Of a stretch of 64,000 bases of DNA, positions 12,597 through 24,493 are shown in pieces. Position 1 is the first letter of the stretch. The number at the start of each line of letters is the position of its first letter. Source of the DNA: Phyto melanocephala (taxonomy: Eukaryota; Arthropoda; Insecta; Diptera; Rhinophoridae); the NCBI GenBank assembly GCA_941918925.1, contig OW799234.1, forward strand, positions 48,018,412 through 48,082,411, read 5' to 3'. Under the pieces are notes generated by a model that saw only the letters and a list, made by a program, of their open reading frames with translations, did no database searches and was not told where the DNA came from. A program made the position numbers and the translations under genes.

Positions 12597-13578
12597 CACT
12601 GCTCTGCAGCAAAATCCTCCATTTAATAAAACTATGTGGACTATATGGATTTTGACGCGCTGAACTCAAATCCGTTGTCGGTTTTTTTCCATCAGATCGG
12701 GATTTTTTTTTATGGGCGTGGCAAATTTACCCACCCCCCCCCTCCCCGTAAATTAGTCATGTACGGACACATATTTAATCCTAACTCGAGAACCAGTCAT
12801 CCGATTTTCAAAAGTAAAACACCAAAAAATGTGTAACAAAATTGTTTTTATTTCAGTGGGATACAATTTTTCTCTATCTCTTACCGTTTTGGAGTTATTT
12901 AGAAATTAATGGAGAAAAAAATTTTTTTCGTGCAAAATTCGTAATATTTTTCAATTTAAAAATAAAATTAAAAAAAATATAAGGCAAATATTCAACATTT
13001 TAAACTTTTTTCTGAGAGCTACTTATCTTGAAAATAAAAAAAGCCATAAACCATAAAAATCGGTTAAAAAATGTAGATTTTATTGTCAATTTACCGCAGG
13101 TACCCAATATTGACCAAATATGTGTAATGCAGCAAAGAACGTCAGAGTGGGCGCACTAAAGCGACTAAAGCGAAAGTTAGATGTGGAATATATGCCTTAT
13201 ATTTTTTTTAATTCCATTTTTAAATTGAAAAGTATTACGATTTTTGCACGAAAATTTTTTTTTCTCCATTAATTTCTAAATAACTCCAAAACGATAAGAG
13301 ATAGAGGAAAATTGTATCCCACTGAAATAAAAACAATTTTGTTATAAATTTTTTGGTGTTTTACTTTTGAAAATCGGATGACTGGTTCTCGAGTTAGGAG
13401 GAAATAAGTCTCCGTACCTGACTAATTTAGGGGGGGAAATGTGCCACGCCCATAAAAAAAAATTCCGATCTGATGGAAAAAAACCGACAACGAATTTGAG
13501 TTCAGCGCGTCAAAATCCATATAGTCCACATAGTTTTATTAAATAGGAAGACAAAAAATTAGTTTTTGCAGAGCAGTG
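12597..13578. mobile_element. Foldback element with about 400 bp inverted arms (Harbinger-like)
   Basis: The left arm (12597 to about 12990) starts cactgctctgca and the right arm (about 13190 to 13578) is its reverse complement, including shared stretches such as tatggattttgacgcgctga and atcggatgactggttctcga (one arm reversed). The arms surround a loop of about 200 bp. Both ends are flanked by TTA (12594-12596 and 13579-13581), a three-base target duplication typical of PIF/Harbinger elements. No transposase is encoded. The arms differ by small indels, so it is not brand new. Confidence 0.75.
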
Positions 13579-13581
13579 TTA

Positions 13582-13860
13582 TGAGTCATACCTTAACGTC
13601 CAGCTTATTTTAACATTTTTTGTTGTAGAGTGTGACAAATTCAACCATTGTTGACGGACGTCCTTACGAAAATGGGAGTTAAAATAAATATGCTTCTTGT
13701 GCACTTCTTGATTTTTTTTTTTTTGGTCAGCATAATCGAACAAATGTGACCATAATCGTGACAACTGTATGCGAATTTAGCAACCTAGGTCTGATGAAAA
13801 TATGAAAACAGTTATTTATGCTCGCCAGTTCATTCTGCTGAAAATATTACTGCTGTTCGC
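13582..13860 (+). pseudogene. Tc3/IS630-like transposase N-terminal remnant
   Basis: The block gagtcataccttaacgtcc ... tttggtcagcataatcgaac ... gttcgcgatagtgaacc matches, in the same order, the block at 53297-53590 and resembles the 5' coding part of the Tc3-like derivatives at 1172 and 26563. Frames are broken. Only the DNA-binding region is represented. Confidence 0.5.
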
Positions 13861-15570
13861 GATAGTGAACCAAAAGAATCATTAAATATATTCTTTGTAT
13901 GGGAGTTCCCACACGTCCTCATTTGAATCTACGTAATATTTTAAATTAGTTATAAAATTTTTAGTAAAATGTAATACCAGAATTAAAAATTATATAATTT
14001 ATACTTTTAAAATATCCAAAAAGAATCACTTTCCCCGCTTCGTTGGTATAAATTTTTGTCCGTATAAGAAAAATGAGATACAGGAAAAGTACAAAAAGTT
14101 TAAAGACTAAAGTGTTTTCTAGATATTTAATAAAATGCTACGACCAGTCCATTTTAAGCTTAACTATGTAACACGCTCAATACGAATATTAAACAGAAAA
14201 CTGACAAATCGGTCCAGCTTGGTATTATATATATTATATAAGAGAGACTATAAACCAAGTTTCCGATTTTATATAAACTAAAAAAATTAAAACTTTAGCG
14301 GAATTCACTCTTGGTAGCATTTTTGCAAAAATTTGTTGCTACGAAGCGTAAGTGCATTTTTCATGTGAGTTGCAAACTTATGGCAACGAGCTGATTTTTT
14401 AGGTATTTAAGAAACAACAAATCTTTTTTAAATTAATAAGTAAGATTGTGTGTTTTAATATTTTCCGAAAAGAAAATTAATTATTTTAAATAAATTACAA
14501 TGCCAAAATCAACGGAAAAATATAATATCACATTTTTTTTGGTAAACAATGCCATGTATAAAATTGAATTTGTGGAGATTTTAAATCCTGAGAGTAAAAA
14601 AATTGTGTATCTGTTGTGCAAATTTGTGTGACATTACTTTGCACTGATTTTTAGTTGTGCATATTTGCTCAAGTGATTTTTTTTCAATAGAATTTGTTTT
14701 TGTAGTCGTGCACAAGTTAAATTGTTTGCTAGACTTGCACGGTCTGCACGACTTGCAAGGGTAGTTTGCATCAAAGAGTGAGTTCCGCTTTTGTTTAAAT
14801 TCAGCCGTTTTTAAGTGATGCGGTTACCAACAACCGCCATTGAAATTTTATTTATTTAAAGTAATAGATTAAATATAGAAAATAGCATTCATAAATTTAA
14901 TGAAAATGATTATTTTATTTCGAAAAAAGGCCTTAAGTTTTGAACAAAATAAAAAAGTTATCTAGCAAGGTAACGAGTGCATTGCTAAATTGTTTAATAT
15001 ATTAAAAGAAGTTTAAAACCTTATCATTCTGAATTGGCTTAATAGTCATATTTGCTAACTACTAAGAATTTTAAATTTTTTTTTCTATCCCTATTTCTTT
15101 ACGCTGAACGATAAATAATCAGATACTTAGTCAGTCACCTAATATTGATTACTTTTGAAACGTAAAAGTTTTTTATTACTCTCGCACATTGAATGCAATA
15201 TAAGCTAAACATTTATTTATTGCAAAATTTTTAACGGAAATATTTAAGCAGTTAAATAAATATTTGTTATATATTTCCGCACTAAATCATAAAAACAAAT
15301 GACAACAAACATTAAAATGACCATAACAGCTTAAATATGTTTTTCCAGCAAAAATCAATCACCCTTAAAGAAGACATAAAATCATTATTTTAGTCAATAA
15401 GTATATTATATGTAATAGATAGAAAAACAAAATTGCAATCAATGAAATGTATATCACTTAACATGTCATATACATAAATGAGGTAATTGAACGCTAAATT
15501 GAACATACAAAATCAAAATCCATAAAGTCTAAGCGACACGCCCACCTTTGCTGACAAAAGTTGCCAAGTC
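13861..15570. other. AT-rich spacer upstream of the secreted-protein gene
   Basis: No coding frame with sensible composition is seen. It includes a tatatatattatataag stretch near 14226 and a run of ttgca/tgcac words near 14640-14770. Regulatory sequence for the downstream gene may lie in the last few hundred bases, but I cannot point to a specific site except the TATA-like box at 15580. Confidence 0.4.
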
Positions 15571-15579
15571 ATTTTCCCA

Positions 15580-15589
15580 TATATAAATA
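15580..15589 (+). promoter_or_regulatory. Probable TATA box
   Basis: TATATAAATA lies about 100 bp before the ATG at 15689, so transcription would start near 15610-15615 and leave a 5' leader of about 75 nt. A second TATATAAAA at 15677-15685 is only a few bases before the ATG; if used it would place the start site inside the signal-peptide codons, so I prefer the upstream box. Confidence 0.45.
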
Positions 15590-15688
15590 CAAAGCAAAAT
15601 GGAAAAATGGAAATAGTAATAAACGGAAAACTCTGACAAACGGTTGAAAAGAGCAAAGATTTAAATTTAGCTAAAGTATATAAAAACA

Positions 15689-16405
15689 ATGCGTAAGCCC
15701 TGCATATCCTTGCACATAACAGTGTTAATAGTTTGCAGTCATTTGTGTTATTCAGTGCCAGTAACAAAGACTTCTTCTACACTAAGGTCTCAATTAAATC
15801 CTTATTATCTGAAAGCTATGGCAGCCTTCAAAAAACTAGAAACTAAATTACCGCGTGAAGAACTGCGAGCAATTACAACTATTGGCATTTTGAATGGGGC
15901 CAAACAGGCCGAACAACAAATGGAAAATAATCTTATTCAAGTTATCAAAGATCTTTTGCTCAACACAAATATGAGTGATAAAAATTTGGTTTTACCCAAA
16001 ATTGCGAAAATTGAAGATCAGCTAGAAAGGGATCAAAAGGCTTTGGAAATTTTAACAAAGTCCTTGGATGTGGCCACCAAATTAAAAGATTCAACAACGT
16101 TAAAAAACGAAATGTTGGGTATTTTAAAAACTTTGAAAAATTCTACAGTCACAAGCGAAGCGGATCATAATAGTGAAAGTGATGTGGGCAAAAGGGTGGG
16201 TCAGTTACGGAAACAGATTTTAAAGCAAGTTGATTTAATGAAACATGTGGTCCAGGATAAAATCGATTATACTTTGGATTATTTAATCAATCATGCTGAG
16301 GCTAATGGTCCTGTAGCCATAGCTGGTAATAAAGTTTTGAAAAAGAGACAAGCCGAAAAGCAAGATCCAGAACGTACCAGACAAATTAAATCTATATTGA
16401 CTGAG
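15689..16405 (+). CDS. Secreted protein, first coding exon (probable), 239 codons
   Basis: An open frame from ATG 15689 runs to TAA at 16436-16438 (249 codons). Residues 1 to about 23 form a signal peptide (basic start, hydrophobic core around ITVLIVC, small residues before SVPVT), so the product should enter the secretory route. The remainder is Lys/Leu/Glu-rich and predicted helical, with heptad-like stretches around residues 75-130 and 160-200, and a dibasic KKRQ near residue 220. I do not recognise the family. A possible donor, GAG|GTGATT, occurs at 16405/16406 exactly in phase 0, the phase of every exon at 21521-23189. I therefore read this as the first exon of that gene, with the last ten codons before the TAA being intron. 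The alternative is a complete intronless 249-residue gene. Confidence 0.75.
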
Positions 16406-17211
16406 GTGATTGTGATTTTTTTAAATCGGAATAATTAAATTTATTTGTATTTTATTAAAAAACATACAATTATAAATTCTAAAATCGGTCATAAACACTT
16501 AAAAAAAAGTTCAAATTTTGAGCTTTCAATATTAAACATTAGGCAACCAAAGTTTCAATATGTTTTAAATAGACGTATGTGCGTGAACTGTGAGCCTTAT
16601 ATAGCATCTGGGACCCATCTCCGATCGATAACATCATGTAACATCAAAAGTGCAATATGCCCAATTATATACAAACCAAAGATACATAATTACGTACTCA
16701 GTTTTTCATTTTGTAATCTATTGTCCTTTTTATAGGATAAAAATAAGTTCAGTATTTAACGAGGTTCATATGTTTATGCGATTAAAATTTCTACTAACAC
16801 GTGTACAAAACGTTTGTGTATCAACAAAAAAGTAATGCAAAAGTAATGCCTTTTTTATTTAAAAAGAAAGAGAGTGTAGTCACTATTGCCACTGTAGTGT
16901 GACAATTCAAACTCCCGTTTAAAAGATGTTTTGTTGTTTTTTTTTGTTCTGTTTTTAATTCACAGTTTAATGCAGGGTACACTTATACAAGGTGGCGGTG
17001 CAAGCCCAGCTGACTATTTTTTTGCGTTCTGGAGAATGTCAAAATACATACTTAAAAAAATTAGTTCAACTTCGGAAATTGTCAAACTCCTTACATAAAA
17101 AAAGAGAGACAAAAATTGCTCTCCTTTGCGCTAGCTATCACCTTATGTAATTACATCATGGTTTAATGGATTTACTTTAGGAGAGAAATTCAAAACCAAA
17201 TAAAATAGATA

Positions 17212-18417
17212 AAACAAGTAAGAGCACTATTTTTGGCACCAACACCAATTTTGTGTACTTTTATGGCACAAAATGTTTTATTTTGTTATTTACAGTAATC
17301 GCTATGGAATAATCTCTTAATACTAAAATATGCATCACTTTCTTTGTATAACTTCGACATGCCAGTAAAATGTTTTCGTAAATTTAGTCTTCAATTAAAG
17401 TGGAAGTTAAAATAGGCGTGTCAATATAGTTTTTGCTAATAAATAAAACTGATGTAGTTCAATTTAGTCCTTTATTATTCCAAAAACTTTTTCTATACAA
17501 AAATTATATGAATTTAAGATAAACCGTTATATGGAAGGTAGGCGGTTAAGTGGGCGTGCCACCTAAATTTTCTAGCATAAAAATGACATTTCATCATCAT
17601 ACCTCTTTTTTCGTTGGTTTTATGAGCTTTTAAATTTCATTAACAGTAGATAACGTGAAAAGTGGGCGTTATAGTAGGAGTGTCGAAGTTGTTTCTGCTA
17701 ATGAATACAACTCGAATATTTTAATATAATCCTTTATTATTTCAAAATTTTAATAAACAGAAATAACATTAATTTGAGATAAATCTTTATATGCGATGTG
17801 GACGTAAAAGTAGGCGTGTCACATTTATTTTCCGTTACAACAAAGCCTTTGAACAAAAAGCAATGTTTGCAAAATTTCAGAATCATACATCTAATTTTAT
17901 CAGTTTTATTAGGTTTTTAATTTTATATATTTATACCAAAAAATACACTGTGCGGTATAAATCTAAAGGATCTATAACTCCTTTCTAAATGCATAGATTT
18001 AGACAACTTTCAGGGAAAAATATTATTTTTACTCAGGAAATATATATTCGAAGTTTCATGACTCTACGTTAATGCGTTTGGACACAATTCCATTTTATTC
18101 GATGTTGGAAGGACACCGTTATTTTGACCTACTCTTGTATTACGTGCTATAACTCTCTTCCTAATATTGCGATTTAGCCTATTTTCAAATACACCTTGTG
18201 TAAAGTAAATATTGTGGCAAGATTGGCATTTTCGGTCCGACATCTATCGTGCCTTCAATAGACGGACAGACGGACGGACATAGCTAGATCGTCATAAAAT
18301 GAAACCCTGATTCAGAATATATATACTTTATTGGGTCTAAAATGGATATTTCGGTGTCTTACAAACGGAATGACAAAATGAACATACCCCCAACATTTTT
18401 TGTTGGCGGGTATAAAT
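17212..18417 (+). mobile_element. Dispersed hairpin-ended repeat, copy C
   Basis: It begins aacaagtaagagcactattt and ends tttttgttggcgggtataaa. The internal words gacggacatagctagatcgt and aatgcgtttggacacaattc are shared with copies B and D, as are the gtgggcgt/taggcgtgtca modules. The site that carries a Tc3-like insertion in copies A and D is uninterrupted here (tttctttgtataacttcgac, near 17340). The left hairpin is degraded. No coding capacity. Confidence 0.75.
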
Positions 18418-19234
18418 ATAAATTAATGGTTAGAATAAATTTATATTGTTAGAAATATTATATTTACATAAATGTGTTATGTCTTTATAATTATGGATAT
18501 TGAAAGCTTTACATTTTAACTGACATTATTCCTTTTCTTTTTATAAATTTTTTAGCGAATTAAAAAAATTGTTAAATGTTATTTCTATCATATTTTACGG
18601 CAAGTTGACAGAAAAAAGTTATTGAGTTTTCTATGTACCTTAATAAGATCTATTTTTTACAAAGAAATAACGAAATAACAAAAATCGAATATTTTTCAGC
18701 TTCTAAACAACCGATAGAATTAATTTAGGTATCAAATTAAAGAACCTCATAAGTGAAACATAATTTACTATAAAAAATGTTAAATTCAAAATGACCACCA
18801 CTACAAAATGGCGTAAATTAAATTTATATAATCCAGTACTAAAAATATTTACCCATTCAACCCGCTCATTATTGGTATCAAAAAAATCTCTTGACCAGTA
18901 GAGCACATTAAGCTATGAAAGAGTGTAAAATCCAGGATGGTGTCCAAGACAATATGCGGAACATTCTTTTTCTTAACCCCATCAATGTGGGTATCATATG
19001 AAAAGACTTGACCAGCTGACTATATGAAAGTTAAAAATCAAAGATGGCGTCGAAAATAATAAATCAATATGGCATACAAATTTAAATCAGAAATCTAGTC
19101 TACGATGCGGTCATAATACGTCTGTACATTATAGTAGAAAATATATTCAGATTCTACTTGTTTTTAAGTTATATCACCTTGGAATATTTCAAACCCTTTC
19201 AGAGGTTAATAAATTAATTTGAAGAATATTATCG
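18418..19234. other. Unassigned AT-rich sequence
   Basis: No supported gene. The minus-strand 67-codon frame at 18703-18906 is hydrophobic and AT-driven, with no neighbours or signals to support it. Confidence 0.4.
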
Positions 19235-19582
19235 GTAAGGTGCAGTGTTGCCAATTTAGCCATTTTATGGCTAGATTTAGCCATTTTTGAACAAGCTTAG
19301 CTGGAAAATCTGCTTTCAGCTTTAAGCCATTTTTTAGCCTTCTTATAGCCATTTTTTATTTTTAGCTTTTAAGTTTTGTTGTTGTTTCGTTTCCTAAATA
19401 GTGAAAAACGCTTCTATAAGGCAATGTTTTTTTAACAACTAAAAATTGCATCGATGGGAACCTCTTTAAAATAGAACATAAACAAACAAACAATCAATCA
19501 GTAGAAAAATCAACAAAGCATATGTATTTAATGAAATATATAAGAAACAAAATTTAAGAAAAATAAACCAAAAAAGTGTAAA

Positions 19583-19690
19583 ATGAGTACAAAATATTCC
19601 CAGAAGATTAGGAAGGAATGGTTATCCCACCCAAAATTAAAAGAATGGATTACAGAATTTAAAATTTCCGCAAAAGCTTTTTGTCAATAT
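19583..19690 (+). pseudogene. hAT transposase 5' end remnant
   Basis: ATG at 19583 opens a frame whose first 30 or so residues (KYSQKIRKEWL, then HPKLKEWITEF) resemble the start of hAT transposases that carry a BED-type zinc finger. The frame then runs into the TAT repeat and codes for polytyrosine. The zinc finger, catalytic and dimerisation parts are missing. Confidence 0.6.
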
Positions 19691-19696
19691 TTTAAG

Positions 19697-19707
19697 TCTT
19701 ATTATTA

Positions 19708-19773
<66 letters not shown>
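19697..19773. repeat. TAT trinucleotide microsatellite
   Basis: About 25 TAT units with one TGT interruption near 19709. The tract lies inside the hAT derivative. Confidence 0.95.
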
Positions 19774-19776
<3 letters not shown>

Positions 19777-20579
19777 CAAAATTATATGATTTAGCTGTTC
19801 ACTCTGAAACACAAAAACACATAAATTCTATTGGATACATATTAAGACCAAACCTTTACCTTTTATTCTAGTGAATTTTAAGCTACAACAGCAGGAGGCT
19901 ACATTAGCTATATAAAAGGTTTTCCAATAAGAGTGATATGATTTCTTCGAAAAAACCACCGTTATTGTTAAAGAAATTTAAAAGTTTTTATTTAATGTGA
20001 AGTTCAATCGATACAATTAAGTTCTAAATAAAACGTCATTCAAATGGCCCCCACGACTTCTTCTGCTTTTTCCTTTTCCAGCACTTTTTGCACTCAAGTC
20101 GTATGTCATGAATGACATAAAGATTATAAAGGTTGAAGGGAGTTTGGATTGTTTTGCTGTTATCAGTATAAAGAACCACATAATTATCTTAAATTGATAG
20201 GATGTAAAGAAAGTTATAATGATAATAATATCGATTTAGATGCTGGTACTTTATAATTAGTCAAAGATATATTGAGAATATTACAAACGGTCTTAAATTT
20301 CATTATTTTTTTTATAAAATAATTTTATCTTATTTTTTTTATTAAAATATTGAAGATTTTCTATTTAAAAGATTTTGCCATTTTTCCAGAATTTTGCTAA
20401 TCAAGTTCTGGCATCACTGGTAAGGTGACCCAAATCTTGAGAAATCAAAGAAAATTCAGAAACAGAGTAGGCCAACACTCAAGAGACTAACTTGTGTAAT
20501 AACAGGTAACACGGAGATGAAAAGTCGTCTAGCTCGCATAGGACTATCAGATAACAACAACATATAGAGCATAAGAAAA

Positions 20580-20860
20580 ATAAGACGAGACTTTGGCACA
20601 CTACCTTTCTCAATGTCCGGTGTTTGGGTTGATGGTGTTAAAGGGGGTAAATTTTTAATTATTAGATTTCGTGCTGGATTTCAATAGCAATACACTGACT
20701 GATATTAGCAAAAGATTGATACCACATGCAGATCTGAGTAATAGGAGGCCTCTTAAAGTTGATTTCAACCCACACACGAACAAACGGACATGCAGAAATA
20801 ACAAATGGAATGACAAAACTATATATATCATGGGCACCACAGGTAGAGGGTTTAAAAAAA
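20580..20860 (+). repeat. Fragment of a hairpin-ended dispersed repeat relative
   Basis: The right end (caaacggacatgcag, aaatggaatgacaaaac, tatatatatcatggg, ggtagagggtttaaa) parallels the right end of the main repeat family, most like 7466-8596. The left end is not recognisable. Confidence 0.4.
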
Positions 20861-21520
20861 AGCTTTTTAACAAGGCTCTTAAAAAAAAGAAAAACTAAAA
20901 CGTCACTTTATTACGTTAACCACTACTAACTTAACTATACAGCAAGTTGTAATAATGATCCCAAGAATTTTATTCTTAATTTGTTTGCTGATAATATGCC
21001 ACTCGCAATTTTTAATGTTTATAACTTTTAAAATACTAAGCTAGGATCTCATGCTTTAACTTTCTGAACTTAAACTTTAAAGTATTACATTTCTATTTCT
21101 CCGTGTGCTATGCCTTAAGATCTTGTTTCATTAGAAAATGGCGTAAAGGCATCACCATTTTTTAAGATGCTGTAGTTTTGAAAGATGCAAACGACATGTT
21201 TCATATATAAATATAATATTTACTGTCAAAAAACATCGAGAAATAAGATTTGTGCCACTTTGTACATACAGAAAGAATTAAGGAATTTAATTTATCTTTT
21301 AATAAATTGTTCAACAGTCCTCTTGCTTCAAATATGATCAAGATTTTAAAGTATCAAAAAGTATAGTTGACGTCACAACTGGCGTTGAAAAGCTTTAAAT
21401 GGTTTTAATAATTTTACTCATGTGGAAAACAAACGACTTAAATAACAAATATTGTTTTGTTTTTTTTAAGCAAATTTAGCAACAAACTTATTTTTTTAAT
21501 ATTTCCTTACATTCCCTTAG

Positions 21521-23189
21521 GATGATTTTCGCCACAATTTAATAGAAGAAACAACAATAGCAGACAGCAAAGATGACTCGCTGGAAGATGAAAATCTATT
21601 GCTGGCAGAAAATGTGAGTGGAAAAAAGGATTACAAAACTAAATGTAATTTATGTTGTAATAATAGAAAGGCTGGGTGGGGTAGACTAACTTTTTATAAA
21701 ATTATTTTTCTTTTATATATGTATGAAGATTTTTAAAATAATATCTTAAACTGATCTTAAAAATAAGACTTAAAATTTTTCCTTTTCTTTTTTGCCTAAG
21801 AAAGAATGTTATAAAAACTACTAGCAGTAGAGTAACTCAACAGCCAGATACTGTGACAGTGTTAGTAAATGTATCAAATCAAACAACCGCAAATGACAAG
21901 AAACCAGCCAAACAGGAAGAAGGTTCACCTGAATTGTTAGATAACGATGATCAGCCACCGGCTGGTGGTGGTGGTCTAGTCAGTCTTATATCCAGTTTAA
22001 GTGGAGTAAGTATGAGTGATGGATGAGAGCAGGTGACAAATTAATAATTTCAAAGATGTACATTTTTATATTTACTTTTACAACAACAGGGAGAAGGTGG
22101 TTCCGATATTGGCGCGCTGATAGGTGCCTTAACGGGTGTTATATCACGAATATTTGGTGTAAGAATAAATGCGAAACAAATTTCTCAATTACATAAAAAT
22201 ATCAATTGCATTTTTCCTTCTAGCCCGGTGGCTTAGATATAGAAAGTTTGATTAGTTCTGCTACATCTTTGATATCGGGGCTATTATCGGTAGGCTTTAT
22301 TTTTCTCATCAGTAATATGAAATTTGAACACTTATGCTTTTTTTCCATATTACAATAAGGGCGATAAAAATTTTGGCACTGTTCTAGGCATATATGTAGG
22401 TACAGCCTTTGATGGTCTGTCTGGAGGTGGAGGAGCTGTAAGTTGTAATATTTTCTGTCATTATGCTTGCACACTTTTTATTTTTGTTTCAATTTTAGAT
22501 TAATAATGGCCAATTTATAGGCAACTTCTTGGGCACTGTTGTTGCTTCATTGAGCGCTGTAATTATAATTTTATTTGAGCATTTTTTTATTTTACAGTCT
22601 TTCTTATACTAACCGGTAACAGTAAATTATTTTATTGTAATGCTAAATTCTTTATATCCCACCTTTTATTACTATTTAAACAAATTTTATTTATTATTAC
22701 TAATCATGAGCTTAATATTAGTTGCTTTGTATAAAAATTATTTGAAGAAATTAATAATATAATTTTTATACAAAAAAATTGATCTCGAGCTTGCGATTAG
22801 TTAGAGCTTAACAAATATTTTTTTTATATCTACTCCAAAATTTTCAAGATTAAATTTAAAATTTTTAGGATCCCGAAGAAGATAATGTGCCACCAAAACC
22901 TTTGATATTTTTAAAAAATCTTGCTACCAGCTTTGTGGAGGCAAAAAATCGTCCATTAACTGAGGAAGAGTCAACTGATCTTAAAGATACAGAAACAAGT
23001 AATGAAAAGGGCGGCTCTGATTCAGCGGCTTTTATAAAACATATTGTTTCCCATGTTGTGGGAACCGTAGTAAACTTAATATTAAATGCTTCTCTTGGCG
23101 CCTTTGGCGGTGCTTCACAAGCTTCTAGTTCATTATTTTCTGGTAGCTCTGCAGGCCATAAAGCAGCACTGGCATCTTCAAGTGGATAA
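21521..23189 (+). CDS. Multi-exon Gly/Ser-rich protein: seven phase-0 exons (295 codons)
   Basis: Exons: 21521-21613, 21805-22005, 22090-22158, 22224-22289, 22360-22437, 22499-22558 and 22869-23189 (stop included). Every internal boundary has AG before and GT after the exon, each exon is a multiple of three (31, 67, 23, 22, 26, 20 and 106 codons), and the chosen frames have no stop. Exon 1 is acidic; exon 2 has a Ser/Thr/Gln-rich linker with two N-glycosylation sequons (NVS, NQT) and ends GGGGLVSLISSLSG. The next four exons each encode a short hydrophobic helix next to glycines (DIGALIGALTGVIS, SLISSATSLISGLLS), as do parts of the last (VSHVVGTVVNLILNASLG). I do not recognise the family. It probably continues from the signal-peptide exon at 15689, giving about 534 residues and a secreted product. 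AATAAA signals follow at 23225 and 23287. Confidence 0.8.
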
Positions 23190-23224
23190 TTGTATATGAT
23201 TTTAAATTTAGTATTTATTTAAGT

Positions 23225-23292
23225 AATAAAAATTAATTATTTTCCAACTCGATTTTTTTGTAATATTGTACATGATAATATGATTTAATAAA
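23225..23292 (+). terminator. Candidate polyadenylation signals
   Basis: AATAAA occurs at 23225-23230 and 23287-23292, 36 and 98 bases after the stop codon at 23189, at plausible distances for 3' end formation. AATAAA is common in AT-rich DNA, so position is the main support. Confidence 0.5.
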
Positions 23293-23999
23293 TAATTTTT
23301 TTTAATACTTTTTTTAAATTTTTTAAAAACAGAGAAATGAATGGAAATTTATCTATAAAGATTTTATAAATGATATTTTTTTTTTTCTTTAAGTCATAAC
23401 ATTACATTACCTTTAAAGAACATTATTTATTGTTTTTTATTATTTATTACTGTTATCAGTTTTATAGAGGAATTTGTATCAAAACATGATTAAAAATCGT
23501 GTATTTCAGAATCACACTAAAAAATATGATTTTAAATTGTTTAATTTAATAGACTATTTGATTTTCTAATTCCAAAAGAAATTTCAGTTAATGTATCAAT
23601 TTTTTAATTAACGGGATCGTTTATTTACTATAATTTTTTACTAATTTTTACTGAACTTTTGCGGATTACATATTTATATTTTATATGGAAATTTGTGTAA
23701 ACGTACGAAATTTAGTAAAGTTCAGTGAAAAAAAGTCATTATTTTAGAGTAATCGAACAAACATTATATTAAATGTTTTGGAAAGTAAAGCATTTTCTGT
23801 CAGTTGAGAAAAATAGAAATATGAAAATATGTCATCAAAAACACACCTATTTTTTGTAGAAAAGAGTAACAACAACATATCGTTGGTCACAAGTAGAAAG
23901 GTGCCAAGGCGAATCGGTACAGGTGAAATTATCTGCCCAACTGATGGGGACACATTGTGTCAAAATTGGTTAAATTCGCCTTAATTTCATTTCTTAGGG
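23293..23999. other. AT-rich non-coding sequence
   Basis: No supported gene. The 69-codon minus-strand frame at 23744-23953 has no recognisable features. Confidence 0.4.
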
Positions 24000-24199
24000 C
24001 AGGGATGGAAAATTATATTTTAGCTTCGGTATTAAACAATTAACTTAAGTGTACTTATTCAATAATAATTGTGCGAAATTTATGTATATCTTTTGCTTTT
24101 GCTTCATTTACAATGTTTTGCATAATTACATATATATGTATCCTTTTTTTAATCAAATTTTATTATATCTAGCATAACATAACAACTTTTCCATCCCTG
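24000..24199. mobile_element. Small inverted-repeat element (200 bp MITE)
   Basis: The left end cagggatggaaaa and the reverse complement of the right end cagggatggaaaag match over 13 bases or more. The size and the CAGGG start suggest a hAT-type MITE, but the flanking 8 bases do not form a clear duplication. Confidence 0.5.
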
Positions 24200-24493
24200 A
24201 TATACGAATTGGCCTTGATATAAAACATCCCCTGAAAAGTTGCTTTGTTGTATCAATTCGACGTTGCATATACCTGTATGAATATGTCATGAAAGACCCT
24301 AACTCAAATAATTGTAATGTAACAGGAGAAGGTAAAAACGTAACAGAAACTGTATTATTATAATGTAATTTCCTTGGTAAAATTGCTTGGCAAACTGTTA
24401 TTTTTGACACTATTATATTAGATTTTTATGTTGAGGTGCATTAGAATCACCGAAGATATTATTTTGTTAAAAGTACGAGTGACAACACCCAAA

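Larger units (their letters stand above)
19243..20419 (+). mobile_element. Non-autonomous hAT transposon
   Basis: The left end starts cagtgttgccaatttagcc and the reverse complement of the right end is cagtgatgccagaacttg. The element is bordered on both sides by the 8-bp direct repeat gtaaggtg (19235-19242 and 20420-20427), the target duplication length of hAT elements. Near its left end, GCCATTTT/TAGCC words repeat. It keeps only the first codons of a transposase (19583) and a long TAT microsatellite, so it is a deletion derivative. Confidence 0.85.
16406..21520 (+). other. Proposed large first intron (phase 0), filled with repeats
   Basis: If the exon ending at 16405 joins the one starting at 21521, this 5.1 kb interval is an intron. 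It holds repeat copy C (17212-18417), a hAT derivative (19243-20419), a repeat fragment (20580-20860) and AT-rich sequence. A word acaaggtggcggtgcaag near 16987 resembles the ends of the small repeat family at 5012 and 59600. No other exon is obvious, but a short one could be missed. Confidence 0.4.

Noticed and set aside
19583..19774. 63-codon protein ending in polytyrosine
   Set aside because: The first part is a hAT transposase remnant, and the polytyrosine is a TAT microsatellite read in frame.
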